Source of the DNA: Parvibaculum sp002684405
GTDB taxonomy: Bacteria; Pseudomonadota; Alphaproteobacteria; Parvibaculales; Parvibaculaceae
Length of the DNA: 64,000 bases
NCBI GenBank assembly: GCA_965140395.1
Contig: OZ223206.1
Location: 124,001-188,000 of the forward strand
Direction: 5' to 3'
The notes below the pieces were generated by a model. It did no database searches. It was not told where the DNA came from and worked only from the letters and a program-made list of their open reading frames with translations. Positions 50,485-60,223 of the stretch are shown piece by piece (the stretch's first letter is position 1; every line of letters starts with the position of its first letter). The position numbers were made by a program, and so were the translations under genes.

Positions 50485-52785
50485 CTAGGCCGTTGTTTTT
50501 TTTCGCTTGTCGTCGAGCAGCCGCATCAGGGGCGGCAGCATTAACCAATCGATGAAAAGATTGGAGAGGATGACGATGGCGGTCATTCCGCCAAGCGGAC
50601 GATTGATCTCGAAGCCCGAGAAAACCAGCGTTCCGAATCCGAGCGCGAGCGAAGCGGTGATGACAAGCATCGCCACGCCAACGGTCGCGAACACATCATT
50701 GATGGCCTCCTCCGCGTTCAAGCCTCTCTTTCGCGCGGCCTGATACATCAGCAGGAAGTAGATCGTGTCATCCACCACGAGGCCGATGGTCATCGCGGTG
50801 ACCACCGATGCGGCCAGCCCGATCGTTCCGACCAGCAACCCCCATATGCCGAAGCCGACAAGCGACGGCAGGACATTCAGAAAGATGCTCAAAACCCCGT
50901 AGCGGGGACTCCGCAGGGCAAAGCCCACGACGAAAGCAATGATCACGATAGAAATGATCGTACTCCCGATCATCGACCGGATATTGACGCCCGACAGATT
51001 GGCAAACAGCACATTGAGGCTGATGCCCCTGGTATGCATCTCCGGCGGGGTATTTGCGTTCAACCAGTTTTCCGCAGCCGAATTCAACCCGCGGATTTCG
51101 CTGGAGGTCGCCTTTCGCAGCAAGACGGTTACCCGGCTGGCATCGCGGCCGATTGGAATGAAATCGTTGAGCGACGTCCCATACGGCAATGACAGCTCAT
51201 AGAGCAGAAAATACTGCGCAATCAGATCGGGATTGTCGGGGATCGTCTCATAGTTTCCCGGCCGGCCGGCATTCATCGCCTTGTTGATGCGCTTCGTCAG
51301 GTCGGACACCGCAAAAACGCTCACAACCTTGGGTTGGGAACGAAGCCATGCGGCGAAGGCTGCGACATGACGCTGATAGGCCGGATCGTAAACGCCGCCA
51401 TCGCCCGAGGCGGTTTTCGGTGCAGCGAGGTCGAACTCGATGATGTTGAGGCCGGTCAGATGATCCTCGGCGAAATCCGATGCCCGCCGATAGTCGAAGC
51501 GGCTATCGAAATTCCGCACGAAATCATCGTCCAGTCGGATATCGGCAACCCATGTTCCACACGCAATGACAACGATGCCGCAGAAAACGAACAGCGGCTT
51601 GTAGTGGGCGTTCACGAAATGACCGAGCTTGATCATCATTTTTTCGGAACGCTGTACAGCAGGCTTGAGCGGCAACAGAGAGAGCGTCGCGGGCAGCCAT
51701 GTGAAGGTAAACACATAGGCGATCAGGATACCGAGCGCGACGAGATTGCCTTCCTGACGCAATGTGGGCGCGTCGGCGAAATTCATGGCAAGGAAGCCAA
51801 CCAGCGTGGTGGAGTTGGTCAGCGAGACCGCCCTGAAGTTCAGCCTCACCGCCTCGCGGATTGCCTCTATTCTGGTATCGCCCTTGCCCAACCGGCCCAA
51901 AGCCGTCGTCACGATGCGCACGGCAGCGGCCATATTGACCGTCATGATGATGATAGGCACCGCGACGGTGGCGGTATTCACGACATGCCCCGCCCATCCG
52001 GCAAGCCCCATCGTCGCCATGCTGCTGAGCCCGAGAAGCGAGAGAATGACCAGGCTCGGCGCAACCGACCTCACGAACAGCATCATGACGGCGGCCGTGA
52101 CGAGGAGGCTGATCGGGATGAGGAACCGGGCGTCCGACATTGCCGCTTCGGAGAACGTCCCCATCAGCATGATGTTGCCGGTCAGCTGGACCGTCATCCC
52201 CGGATGCGTCTTCTCGAAGTCCGCGGCGAGTTTGCGGCTCGCAGCGATGATTTCGCGGACTTCCTTCGACGCCTTTTTCGGCAGATTGAAGCTCACCACA
52301 AGGCCCGCCGCCTTGCCATCGGGCCCGATCAGACGATCGCGGATCAGCGGATCGCCAAGCGCGATCTTCCTGACCTCCTTTGCTTCATCCGGTGTGACAT
52401 GCGCAGGATCGGGCACCAGATCGCGCACGGCAATGCTGTCTTCGTCGGAAACGATCCGGGCGAAATTGGTCAGGGATTCAACCCGTGTCGAGTGGGGAAG
52501 TTGCCAGGCGCGATCCGTCAGATATCCGATACCTGCCAGCACGTCCGGCTCGGTGACCTGGCGCCCATCGGCCCATACGACCATCAGAACGGTATTGTTC
52601 TGACCGTATTTGGCCTCGAACACTTCCAGCTTGTGGATAGGTGAGCCATCGGGATTGAAATGCACCCGCGTGTCGGACGAGACCGACAGACGCAGAACAC
52701 CCGCCCCTGCGAAAACGAAAAACGCAACGCACACAAGCATAACCAGCTTGGGCGCCCTCAACACCACCTTGTCGAGCAGCCACAT
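50485..52785 (-). CDS. RND/MMPL family transporter
   Basis: A 766-residue RND-superfamily exporter. One membrane helix at the N-terminus is followed by a periplasmic domain (about 35-215), a five-helix block (about 220-375), a second helix and periplasmic domain (about 390-600) and a final block with GLVVDDTIYFLLMYQAARKRGLNAEEAI and TASLALGFGTLVFSGFEINRPLG. This two-fold MMPL layout is typical of exporters of lipids or other hydrophobic molecules such as hopanoids. No partner genes adjacent. Cargo unknown. Confidence 0.9.
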   Translation of the reverse strand: MWLLDKVVLRAPKLVMLVCVAFFVFAGAGVLRLSVSSDTRVHFNPDGSPIHKLEVFEAKYGQNNTVLMVVWADGRQVTEPDVLAGIGYLTDRAWQLPHSTRVESLTNFARIVSDEDSIAVRDLVPDPAHVTPDEAKEVRKIALGDPLIRDRLIGPDGKAAGLVVSFNLPKKASKEVREIIAASRKLAADFEKTHPGMTVQLTGNIMLMGTFSEAAMSDARFLIPISLLVTAAVMMLFVRSVAPSLVILSLLGLSSMATMGLAGWAGHVVNTATVAVPIIIMTVNMAAAVRIVTTALGRLGKGDTRIEAIREAVRLNFRAVSLTNSTTLVGFLAMNFADAPTLRQEGNLVALGILIAYVFTFTWLPATLSLLPLKPAVQRSEKMMIKLGHFVNAHYKPLFVFCGIVVIACGTWVADIRLDDDFVRNFDSRFDYRRASDFAEDHLTGLNIIEFDLAAPKTASGDGGVYDPAYQRHVAAFAAWLRSQPKVVSVFAVSDLTKRINKAMNAGRPGNYETIPDNPDLIAQYFLLYELSLPYGTSLNDFIPIGRDASRVTVLLRKATSSEIRGLNSAAENWLNANTPPEMHTRGISLNVLFANLSGVNIRSMIGSTIISIVIIAFVVGFALRSPRYGVLSIFLNVLPSLVGFGIWGLLVGTIGLAASVVTAMTIGLVVDDTIYFLLMYQAARKRGLNAEEAINDVFATVGVAMLVITASLALGFGTLVFSGFEINRPLGGMTAIVILSNLFIDWLMLPPLMRLLDDKRKKTTA

Positions 52786-52891
52786 AACAGTTCCGGTGTC
52801 CCAATTCCCCTGGCCCGCCGCGACTCAAGTTCCACCCAAGCGGCAGGCAGCGACACTCTAATGTGCTATACGCAAAAGAAAAGTCGGCATT

Positions 52892-53740
52892 TTACGGAAC
52901 AGGAGCGTCAAATTCGGCCTGATGCGCCTGCACTGTGCGGCGCTTGTGATGCCGGTAGCGGGCCGCGGCGACCGGAACGGACGCCAGGTAAATGACGCAA
53001 AGGCCGGCAAAGGAATACCACGGATAGCTGAGGACGACCGCCGCCGACAGGCCGATGGCCAGCAGCACCGGCAGCACCATATCACGACGAATGCGCAAGC
53101 CCATTCGCTTGCCCGAGAATGTCGGGAGCTGGCTGACCATGAGGAAAGCTACCCCCAGCACATAGATGGCGATGAGGGGCGAAAGGCTGGAAACGCCCGG
53201 TATACCGATGAAATGGAGGTAGAGCGGCAGCATGGCGAGACCTGCCCCCGCTGGCGCAGGAACGCCTGTGAAGTAGTTCCCTGTCCAGACCGGCTTGTCC
53301 GGGTCCTCCAGCGCGACATTGAAGCGGGCGAGCCGCAACGCGCAGCACACGGCATAGCCGAGAACCGCGATCCAGCCGAGACCGCCAATATCCTGCAGCG
53401 ACCAGAGATAAAGCAGAACGACCGGCGCCACGCCGAAATTCACGAAGTCGGTCAGCGAGTCCAGTTCCGCTCCGAATTTGCTGGTGCCCTGCAACATACG
53501 CGCGATGCGCCCATCCAGCGCATCGAAGACCGACGCGATGATGACCGCGGCCACCGCCGCCTCGAACCTGCCCTCAAGGCCGAAGCGGATCGAGGTCAGC
53601 CCCGCGCAGAGCGCCAGGATGGTGAGCGCATTGGGGATCAGCGTGCGCACGGGCAAAGGACCGAAGCGCCTGAGGCGTCGGCGTTTCTGCCCGATGCGAG
53701 CGCCCGGTTCCGGCTCGAAGGGAGGTATGGCATTCGGCAT
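52892..53740 (-). CDS. pssA: CDP-diacylglycerol-serine O-phosphatidyltransferase
   Basis: A 282-residue integral membrane enzyme that makes phosphatidylserine from CDP-diacylglycerol and serine. The CDP-alcohol phosphatidyltransferase motif D-G-x2-A-R-x8-G-x3-D-x3-D is visible (Asp76-Gly77, Ala80-Arg81, Gly90, Asp94, Asp98) and several membrane helices follow. It lies 18 bases after psd on the same strand, so both steps of phosphatidylethanolamine synthesis are encoded together. Confidence 0.94.
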   Translation of the reverse strand: MPNAIPPFEPEPGARIGQKRRRLRRFGPLPVRTLIPNALTILALCAGLTSIRFGLEGRFEAAVAAVIIASVFDALDGRIARMLQGTSKFGAELDSLTDFVNFGVAPVVLLYLWSLQDIGGLGWIAVLGYAVCCALRLARFNVALEDPDKPVWTGNYFTGVPAPAGAGLAMLPLYLHFIGIPGVSSLSPLIAIYVLGVAFLMVSQLPTFSGKRMGLRIRRDMVLPVLLAIGLSAAVVLSYPWYSFAGLCVIYLASVPVAAARYRHHKRRTVQAHQAEFDAPVP

Positions 53741-53758
53741 CTGCGTCAGCCGCCTTTC

Positions 53759-54439
53759 CTAAACATGATGCGGCTCTGTCAGCAGTTGATCGGCCAGCAC
53801 CGTTTCCCCTGCTATCGCCATCTGTCCTACCGCGACCAGCGGCACGGCACCCTCCGGCAGATACACATCGAGGCGGCTGCCGAAGCGGATAATGCCGTAG
53901 CGTTCGCCCGCCGCCAGCATATCCCCCTCTTTGGCATCGCAGACGATGCGGCGCGCGACGAGACCGGCAATCTGCACCACAACGACTTTCTCTCCGTCCT
54001 CGCGTTCGATCACCATCGAGTTTCGCTCATTCGCGTCGCTCGCCTTGTCGAGGCTCGCATCCACGAACTTTCCAGGCCGGTACGCCACGCGCTCGACGCG
54101 GCCTGCCACAGGGGCCCGGTTCACGTGACAGTTGAAGACGTTCATGAAAATGGACACGCGGGTGCGGGTCATTTCGCCCAACCCCAGTTCCTCGGGCGGT
54201 GAAGCCTCGGTGATCATGTTCACCACACCGTCCGCAGGACTGATGACGAGGCCCTGCCGCGTCGGCGTCACACGATCGGGATCGCGGAAGAAGTAAAGAC
54301 ACCATAATGTCAGGACCACGCCCAGCCAGCCCAGCGGTTCCCACAGCAGGAACAGGACCACTGTTACCGCGGCAAAGACGATCGTGAATTTATGCCCTTC
54401 TCGATGGATCGGGGCGAAAACGGAGGTGATACTGGACAT
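53759..54439 (-). CDS. psd: Phosphatidylserine decarboxylase (short, archaeal-type PSD-A)
   Basis: A 226-residue proenzyme that converts phosphatidylserine to phosphatidylethanolamine. One or two membrane helices at about 20-50 precede the catalytic part with ISPADGVV, VFNCHVNRAPVAG, NERNSMVIE and the self-cleavage site IRFGSRLDVYLP, where Gly187-Ser188 is cut and Ser188 becomes the pyruvoyl group. The length (about 226) is that of the short PSD-A class common in alphaproteobacteria. AAAGGAAAGC precedes the ATG. Paired with pssA downstream. Confidence 0.95.
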   Translation of the reverse strand: MSSITSVFAPIHREGHKFTIVFAAVTVVLFLLWEPLGWLGVVLTLWCLYFFRDPDRVTPTRQGLVISPADGVVNMITEASPPEELGLGEMTRTRVSIFMNVFNCHVNRAPVAGRVERVAYRPGKFVDASLDKASDANERNSMVIEREDGEKVVVVQIAGLVARRIVCDAKEGDMLAAGERYGIIRFGSRLDVYLPEGAVPLVAVGQMAIAGETVLADQLLTEPHHV

Positions 54440-54494
54440 GCTTTCCTTTCGGCCTGCTCTTTCAGGAGCATACTAGACCGATAGAGGCAGTGGG

Positions 54495-56435
54495 TTAAGC
54501 GTGGCTAAATTCTTCGCTGTCCTCTTCGGCGGTGCCGTCAGCCGGGATTTCCGCCTGAGGCTCCTTGGACGCCACTTCCTCGAGCTGCTCCAGCGCCACC
54601 GCCTCGACAGCCTGCCGGTTCCACATAGCCGCATAAACACCGCCCCGAGCCAGCAGATCGTCGTGGCTACCCCTCTCCGCGATCTCGCCGCGTTCCAGCA
54701 CGATAATCTCGTCGGCATCGACGACTGTGGACAACCGATGGGCGATGATGACGCTTGTCCGGTCCTGAGAAACGGCCTTGAGCGCAGACTGGATCTCTCG
54801 TTCGGTGTGGGTGTCCAGCGCAGAGGTCGCCTCGTCGAGAATGAGGATTGGCGGATTCTTCAGAATGGTTCGGGCGATCGCGACGCGCTGTTTCTCGCCG
54901 CCCGACAGCTTCAGCCCGCGTTCACCCACCATGGTGTCGTACCCCTTGGGCAGTGCCGCGATGAAATCGGCGATCTGCGCGTGGGCGGCAGCCGCCTCTA
55001 TGTCTTCGGCGGCCGCTTCAGGGCGTCCATACCGGATATTGTAACGAATGGTGTCGTTGAACAGGACCGTATCCTGCGGAACCATTCCGATAGCCGCGCG
55101 CAGCGAATCCTGTCGTACATCGCGGATATCCTGACCGTCGATCAGCACACGGCCTTTCTGGATATCGTAGAAGCGATAGAGAATGCGCGAGATGGTGGAC
55201 TTGCCCGCCCCGGAATGTCCGACAATGGCCAATGTGCCGCCGGCGGGAACGCGGAACGAAATGCCGCGTAGAATTTTACGATCCGGGTCATAGGCGAAGT
55301 GAACGTCTTCAAAGACAATCTCCCCGCCCCCGACTTTAAGCTCGGTCGCATCCTCACTGTCGGATATCTCGGGCGGCACGGACATCAGGTCGAACATGGT
55401 CTCCATGTCGATCAGCGCCTGGCGAATTTCCCGATAGACGGTGCCCAGCATATTCAGCGGCTGGTAGAGCTGGATCAGATAGGCATTCACCATCACGAAA
55501 TCGCCAACCGTCATGGTGCCGTTCGCAATCCCCTGCCCGGCCATCAGCATTAGCACAGTGAGACCGCTGGAAAAGATCAGGGCCTGCCCAGCATTCAGCA
55601 TGGAAAGCGAAGTGGTGGTCTTTACCGCCGCGCGCTCATAGCCCGCCATCGCCTTGTCGAAGCGGCGGGCCTCATGATCCTCATTACCGAAATATTTGAC
55701 CGTCTCGAAATTGAGGAGGCTATCGACTGCCTTGGTATTAGCTTCGGTATCGAGATCGTTCATCTCCCGGCGAAAACGGGTCCGCCATTCGGTCACGGCG
55801 AATGTAAAGACAATGTACACCGCAACGGTGATGGCGGTCACGATTGCGAACCAGATGTCGAAGGCCCAGGCGAGAATACCGCAGACCAGGAACAGTTCGA
55901 CAATGGTCGGTACGATGTTGAAGAGCGTGAAGCGCAGCAGAAAGTCTATACCCTTGGTGCCGCGCTCGATGACACGCGACAGGCCGCCCGTGCGCCGCTC
56001 TAGATGGAAACGCAACGAGAGCGCATGCAGATGGCGGAAGGTCTCCACCGCCAGTTCGCGCACGGCGTTCTGCCCCACCTGCGCAAAGATTCCGTCTCGA
56101 AGCTGGGCCAGTGCCACCATCATGATCCGGCCCACGCCATAGGCGACGATCAGCATGACGGGCACCGCCACGGCGACGGCCGCCGTCCCTTCCGGCGAGA
56201 GCGTGTCCACGGCCATTTTGTAGAGCACCGGCACATAGACCGTGATGGCCTTGGCGGCGAAGAGAGCCAGCAGGGCAAATGCGATACGTAGGCGGAAATC
56301 CGGGCGGTGCTTCGGCCAAAGACGCGGCAGCAGAGACAGCAAGGTCTCCAGGGGGCGCCGGTCCTGGTTCCCGGGTTTCCCCGTCACCGGGTTCACTTCG
56401 GTGCCGTCGGCAACTCTGGAATGGCGTGGCGACAT
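54495..56435 (-). CDS. Atm1-type ABC exporter (ATP-binding/permease)
   Basis: A 646-residue half-transporter. The membrane domain (about 45-350) contains the ABCB7/Atm1 fingerprint TEANTKAVDSLLNFETVKYFGNEDHEARRFD and PLNMLGTVYREIRQALIDMETMFDL. The ATPase domain has Walker A GHSGAGKST, Q-loop MVPQDTVLFNDT, signature LSGGEKQR, Walker B ILILDEATSALD and the H-loop IIAHRLST. Bacterial relatives export glutathione-metal conjugates. A 30-residue acidic tail follows the ATPase domain. It lies 55 bases upstream of psd on the same strand. Confidence 0.93.
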   Translation of the reverse strand: MSPRHSRVADGTEVNPVTGKPGNQDRRPLETLLSLLPRLWPKHRPDFRLRIAFALLALFAAKAITVYVPVLYKMAVDTLSPEGTAAVAVAVPVMLIVAYGVGRIMMVALAQLRDGIFAQVGQNAVRELAVETFRHLHALSLRFHLERRTGGLSRVIERGTKGIDFLLRFTLFNIVPTIVELFLVCGILAWAFDIWFAIVTAITVAVYIVFTFAVTEWRTRFRREMNDLDTEANTKAVDSLLNFETVKYFGNEDHEARRFDKAMAGYERAAVKTTTSLSMLNAGQALIFSSGLTVLMLMAGQGIANGTMTVGDFVMVNAYLIQLYQPLNMLGTVYREIRQALIDMETMFDLMSVPPEISDSEDATELKVGGGEIVFEDVHFAYDPDRKILRGISFRVPAGGTLAIVGHSGAGKSTISRILYRFYDIQKGRVLIDGQDIRDVRQDSLRAAIGMVPQDTVLFNDTIRYNIRYGRPEAAAEDIEAAAAHAQIADFIAALPKGYDTMVGERGLKLSGGEKQRVAIARTILKNPPILILDEATSALDTHTEREIQSALKAVSQDRTSVIIAHRLSTVVDADEIIVLERGEIAERGSHDDLLARGGVYAAMWNRQAVEAVALEQLEEVASKEPQAEIPADGTAEEDSEEFSHA

Positions 56436-56510
56436 GGCGTGACAATCCTTGCTTTCAGCCTCTCGCGCAAGCCTGCAGCGCGAAGACAGCGGAAAGCGTT
56501 AAACAAATGC

Positions 56511-56549
56511 GCCCCGCCCGGCCACCGGCATAGCCGGGCCGTTCGGGGC
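56511..56549 (-). terminator. Likely terminator after the LysM gene
   Basis: On the minus strand a bulged GC-rich stem (arms 56511-56522 with 56533-56549, five-base bulge) is followed by GCATTTGTTT. It lies between the LysM gene stop (56575) and the Atm1 exporter. Confidence 0.5.
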
Positions 56550-56574
56550 TCATCCATCCCTTAGATAAGGGTTA

Positions 56575-57579
56575 TCAGGGCGTAGGCAAGTCCGTGTTTG
56601 AGGGCGCGGCGCCCGGCGTATCGAATATCTGGCCGGGATAGATCAGGTTGGGGTCCCTGATCTGGACCTTATTGGCCTTGTAGATCACCGTGTAACGGAA
56701 GCCGGAGCCGTAGAGCTTGCGGGCGATATTCCACAGATTGTTGCCGGGCTGAATGACGACCTTGCCGTCCTTCAATGCCGCGACCACGTCTTCGGGCTTG
56801 CTGCGCTGGAAGGGCACTTCGACCCGAGCGCTCACCTCGCCGTCGGAGCCGATCTGATCCACGCGCAAGGCATATTTACCGGGCGCGAGTTCCACGCTCG
56901 GGCGCAGCTCCCAGCGGCCGTCATCGCCCGCCACCGCCTCGCCCAGCGCGTCGGCCCCTGCATAGATGCGCACGGTGGTGCCGGGTTTCGCGCGCCCGGA
57001 AATGATGAGATTGCCGTTCTCGTCATAGTCCACGGTTTCGAGCACGAGTTCGCCCGACGCGGACGCCACGCCCGGTCCCTGCAGCACCTTGCTCGCCTTG
57101 CCGGGCTCGCTCATGACGACCAGCGCCTGTTCGTCGGCGGATTCCGGCACGGAAACGGAGACCACCTGAACGGAATTCTTTTCGCTGCCATCGGGATTGC
57201 GCGCAGTCAGCGTGATCTGGATATCGCCGGACTTGAGCGGCTGATCGAGAATGGCGACCCACTCGCCGTTGTCGTCCGCCTTGGCCGTGGCGACCACTTC
57301 GCCATTGGCCTTCACCTCTACGTTCGCCCCCGGCAGAGCGCGGCCCGCCGCAACGGTCGACCCGTCCTTATCCACGCGCACGACCGAGAAAGTCGGCACG
57401 GAGGGATCTTCCGCCTTTTCCGTGGACGCCGTCGTCTCCTGCTCCGCCGTCGCGGGTTCCGTCACCGCAGTGGCCTCGGCCGGCTTTTCCGCCGCGCCTT
57501 CATAGAAGAAGAAATAGTATCCACCTGCCAAAAGCAGCACGGCGAGGATCACCCCGCCCGCTATTACCCCCAAACGCAT
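56575..57579 (-). CDS. LysM-domain envelope protein with Ig-like repeats
   Basis: A 334-residue protein anchored by an N-terminal membrane helix (GVIAGGVILAVLLLAGGYYFFF). A Glu/Thr/Ala-rich linker leads to two bacterial Ig-like units (GSTVAAGRALPGANVEVKANGEVVATAKADDNGEWV at about 73-110; NLIISGRAKPGTTVRIYAGADALGEAVAGDDGRWEL at about 190-225). The C-terminal LysM domain (VVIQPGNNLWNIARKLYG to YPGQIF, about 272-320) should bind peptidoglycan. AGAGGG lies eight bases before the ATG; a 16-bp palindrome lies 44 bases upstream. Confidence 0.9.
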   Translation of the reverse strand: MRLGVIAGGVILAVLLLAGGYYFFFYEGAAEKPAEATAVTEPATAEQETTASTEKAEDPSVPTFSVVRVDKDGSTVAAGRALPGANVEVKANGEVVATAKADDNGEWVAILDQPLKSGDIQITLTARNPDGSEKNSVQVVSVSVPESADEQALVVMSEPGKASKVLQGPGVASASGELVLETVDYDENGNLIISGRAKPGTTVRIYAGADALGEAVAGDDGRWELRPSVELAPGKYALRVDQIGSDGEVSARVEVPFQRSKPEDVVAALKDGKVVIQPGNNLWNIARKLYGSGFRYTVIYKANKVQIRDPNLIYPGQIFDTPGAAPSNTDLPTP

Positions 57580-57622
57580 GAGACACCCTCTTTTCGATTC
57601 GATACCCAGCCGTCCCCCGGCG

Positions 57623-57638
57623 GGCTTCCATGGAAGCC
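57623..57638. promoter_or_regulatory. Perfect 16-bp palindrome upstream of the LysM gene
   Basis: GGCTTCCATGGAAGCC is fully self-complementary and extends partly on both sides (CGG/CCG). Its place, 44-59 bases upstream of the LysM gene start, suits an operator. No regulator gene is adjacent. Confidence 0.35.
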
Positions 57639-57811
57639 GGAACGAACCCTAGCCCATTGAAAGCGCGCCCGCTATTCCGCCCCCACTATGCGGACATATT
57701 TCATTAGCTTGCAATCACGGCACCAATATGAATTCTGCATTGCAGCACTGTGCCCGGACGTGCACAGATTCAGTAGGTTAATGCCCCGCTTTTCCTGTCC
57801 CGAGGACCGTC

Positions 57812-58360
57812 ATGAAGGTGTCCAATGTCTGCGTCTATTGCGGTTCTTCCATAGGGAATGAGCCGGCTTTCGAAGAAGCTGCGGACCGGTTCGGCCAGAT
57901 CCTCGCCCGCTCCGGCGTCGGACTGGTATATGGTGGAGGCGGTATCGGGCTCATGGGGGTTATCGCACGCGCGGTTCTGCGTGACGGGGGGCATGTCACA
58001 GGTATCATCCCCGAATTCCTCCAGAAGCGTGAAATCCGGTTCGACAAGGTCAGCCAATTGATCGTCACCGAGACCATGCATGAACGAAAGCAAAGGATGT
58101 TCGAGATGTCGGACGCTTTTGTCGCGCTGCCGGGGGGCATCGGCACGCTGGAAGAAACGGTGGAAATGATGACCTGGGCACAGCTCGAACGCCACACCCA
58201 TCCGATCGTTCTGGCCAATCTGCAGGGGTTCTGGGATCCACTGGTGGAATTGTTCGATCATTTCATCGACCGCAAATTCACCGGTTCCAATCTCCGCTCG
58301 CTCTATTCGGTCGTGGACAAGGTAGAAGACGTTCTTCCGCGCATAGAGGCCGCCCTGTGA
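57812..58360 (+). CDS. LOG family protein (TIGR00730)
   Basis: A 182-residue Rossmann-fold protein of the LOG family. The nucleotide-binding motifs are VYGGGGIGLMGVIA and PGGIGTLEE (107-115). Characterised members release the base from cytokinin or other nucleoside 5'-monophosphates. The stop codon overlaps the next ATG (TGATG), coupling it to the glycosyltransferase gene. Confidence 0.93.
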   Translation: MKVSNVCVYCGSSIGNEPAFEEAADRFGQILARSGVGLVYGGGGIGLMGVIARAVLRDGGHVTGIIPEFLQKREIRFDKVSQLIVTETMHERKQRMFEMSDAFVALPGGIGTLEETVEMMTWAQLERHTHPIVLANLQGFWDPLVELFDHFIDRKFTGSNLRSLYSVVDKVEDVLPRIEAAL

Positions 58361-59241
58361 TGCGAGGCGGGCGGACCGCATTCTTTACCGGGGACGGCAG
58401 GCTCGGGAACCAGATGTTCCAGGCGGCCTTTCTCGATCACGTTCTGTCCGACGGCGATACTGTCATTTGCCGGGGCATGGAAGATTTTCTCGAGGGGTTC
58501 GACTGGCCGCGCTTTCGCGTCAGGAATACGCGCGACCGCGAAGAAACCAGAATGGCAAAGCGACTGCTCAGATCGCTTGGGCAAACGCTGGTTTCCTTGC
58601 GGCTCTTCGACGGATACGAGCAACGGCGCGAGGTCTTTACCGTCGAGACCGGCTCGTTCAGGCTGCGCGGGTCGGAAATCACGCTCAGCCACGGATTGCT
58701 CGACAAGTATATGTATGTCGGCAAGGGTTATTTTCAGGCGGCCCAACTGGCCGCAGATGCAAGCTTCCGGCTCAAGCCCGAGCACCGGAAAACCGCCGCT
58801 GAATTTCTGGCCCGGTTGCCGGAGGGGCCCAAGGCCTTCATTCACATCCGCCGCGGCGATTACCGGCGCTGGAAGATCTTCGGCCGGTCACCGCTTCTGG
58901 ATATCGACTATTTCCGCCGCGGAAAGCGGAAAATCGAAACTGCCGCCCCCGGTACGCAATTCATCGTGTTGAGCGACGAACCGGACGCCGTGACGGATAT
59001 ATTGGCCGAGCCCGATACGCATCTCTTTACCGGACAAAATGTCTATGAAGATTTCGGCCTGATGACGCTTTGCGATGGCGGAGTGGTTTCCAATAGTACG
59101 CTCAGCTGGTGGGGCGGTTTCTTCTCCAGCCGCAGCCTGCCCGTGATCGCCCCGCAAGGATGGCTCGGCTTCACGGTGGGCATCGAATATCCCGTCGGCA
59201 TCGTCGCGCCGTGGATGACCCCCATCGAAGCGCAGTCGTAG
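58360..59241 (+). CDS. GT11-like glycosyltransferase (alpha-1,2-fucosyltransferase family)
   Basis: A 293-residue protein with the hallmarks of glycosyltransferase family 11: GDGRLGNQMFQAAF at the N-terminus, HIRRGDYRR (His152, Arg154, Arg155, Gly156, Asp157) and NSTLSWWGGFFSS near the C-terminus. The family uses GDP-fucose in many members, but sugar specificity is not certain. The ATG at 58360 overlaps the LOG stop codon; a GTG one codon earlier also exists. It is soluble, so it likely acts on lipid-linked or protein acceptors in the cytosol. Confidence 0.83.
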   Translation: MRGGRTAFFTGDGRLGNQMFQAAFLDHVLSDGDTVICRGMEDFLEGFDWPRFRVRNTRDREETRMAKRLLRSLGQTLVSLRLFDGYEQRREVFTVETGSFRLRGSEITLSHGLLDKYMYVGKGYFQAAQLAADASFRLKPEHRKTAAEFLARLPEGPKAFIHIRRGDYRRWKIFGRSPLLDIDYFRRGKRKIETAAPGTQFIVLSDEPDAVTDILAEPDTHLFTGQNVYEDFGLMTLCDGGVVSNSTLSWWGGFFSSRSLPVIAPQGWLGFTVGIEYPVGIVAPWMTPIEAQS

Positions 59242-59243
59242 CC

Positions 59244-60221
59244 ATGATCGTTCTTTCTCCGTCAGTCCTTCTTGCATGGTTGAAGACGCGCCTTGGCGGC
59301 GCGCCGCAGTCCCTCGCCTTCGCACGCCTCGTGCAAGACGGCGTCGCCACTTCGCCCAAGGGGCTTACCTGCCGGGGTAAGGACGATGGCGGCGGCGCGC
59401 AGGTCCACGCCGTTATTTCCGCTCTGGCACTCGCGCGGGCGACAGGGCTTACCTATTACCATTCCCCGTTCCGCTCCATTGCCCATGCCGAAGGGAACGA
59501 AGACGAATGGGCGGAAAGTTGGGAGACCTTTTTCAATCTCGGTCACGGAGAGAAGCGGCTGAGGTCGGAGCAAGACACAGCGTGTGTTCCGATCAAGCGC
59601 TTTCTCAAATCGCCCTCGCTCTGGCGTGGCGGCGACCTGATCGCGGAGGCCGAACATTTCACCGGCTTCACGGATGCCGATGTCGAGGCCCTTGCCGCCG
59701 TCCTTCCCGATGTCCGACGCAAATATGCCCTGTCGGATAAATCCGCGCTTACGCTCCACCGTGCACCCGGCACACTCACCATGAATGTCCACGTCCGGCG
59801 TGGCGACGTTTCAGCCGACCATCCGCATCACAGCAACCGTTTTACCGGCGATGAGGCGATCTTGGAGACCGTTCGCAGCGCGCGACAGGCTGCTGAAACT
59901 CAAGGCCTCGTCCTTTCGGTGAACGTCTGGTCGCAAGGCGACCGCGCCGACTTTCTCGCATATGAGGAGGCTGGTTGCCGCCTCTTTCTGGATACGGACA
60001 TTTTCGAGACCATCCATAATCTCGCGCAGTCGGATATCCTTCTCATGGCAAAGAGTTCACTCAGCTTCGTCGCCGCGCTGCTGAATGACGGCATTTGCCT
60101 CTATGAAGGATTCTGGCACCCGCCATTGCCGCACTGGATCCAGCTTCAGGACCCGGCAAGCAGCAGCACGGCATTGCGCGACGCGCTTGCCGTCAGCACC
60201 CGATCCAAACCGGCAGGCTGA
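59244..60221 (+). CDS. Second HxRRGD glycosyltransferase-like protein
   Basis: A 325-residue protein starting two bases after the GT11-like stop codon. GGGAQVHAVISALALARATGLTYYHSPF resembles the nucleotide-sugar entry region of fucosyltransferase-fold enzymes, and NVHVRRGDVS (His183, Arg185, Arg186, Gly187, Asp188) is the conserved donor-phosphate motif also seen in its neighbour. SDILLMAKSSLSFVAALLN is the usual C-terminal contact region. A fucosyltransferase-superfamily enzyme is likely, but no exact family was recognised; it may be a diverged duplicate of the gene before it. Confidence 0.65.
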   Translation: MIVLSPSVLLAWLKTRLGGAPQSLAFARLVQDGVATSPKGLTCRGKDDGGGAQVHAVISALALARATGLTYYHSPFRSIAHAEGNEDEWAESWETFFNLGHGEKRLRSEQDTACVPIKRFLKSPSLWRGGDLIAEAEHFTGFTDADVEALAAVLPDVRRKYALSDKSALTLHRAPGTLTMNVHVRRGDVSADHPHHSNRFTGDEAILETVRSARQAAETQGLVLSVNVWSQGDRADFLAYEEAGCRLFLDTDIFETIHNLAQSDILLMAKSSLSFVAALLNDGICLYEGFWHPPLPHWIQLQDPASSSTALRDALAVSTRSKPAG

Positions 60222-60223
60222 GG

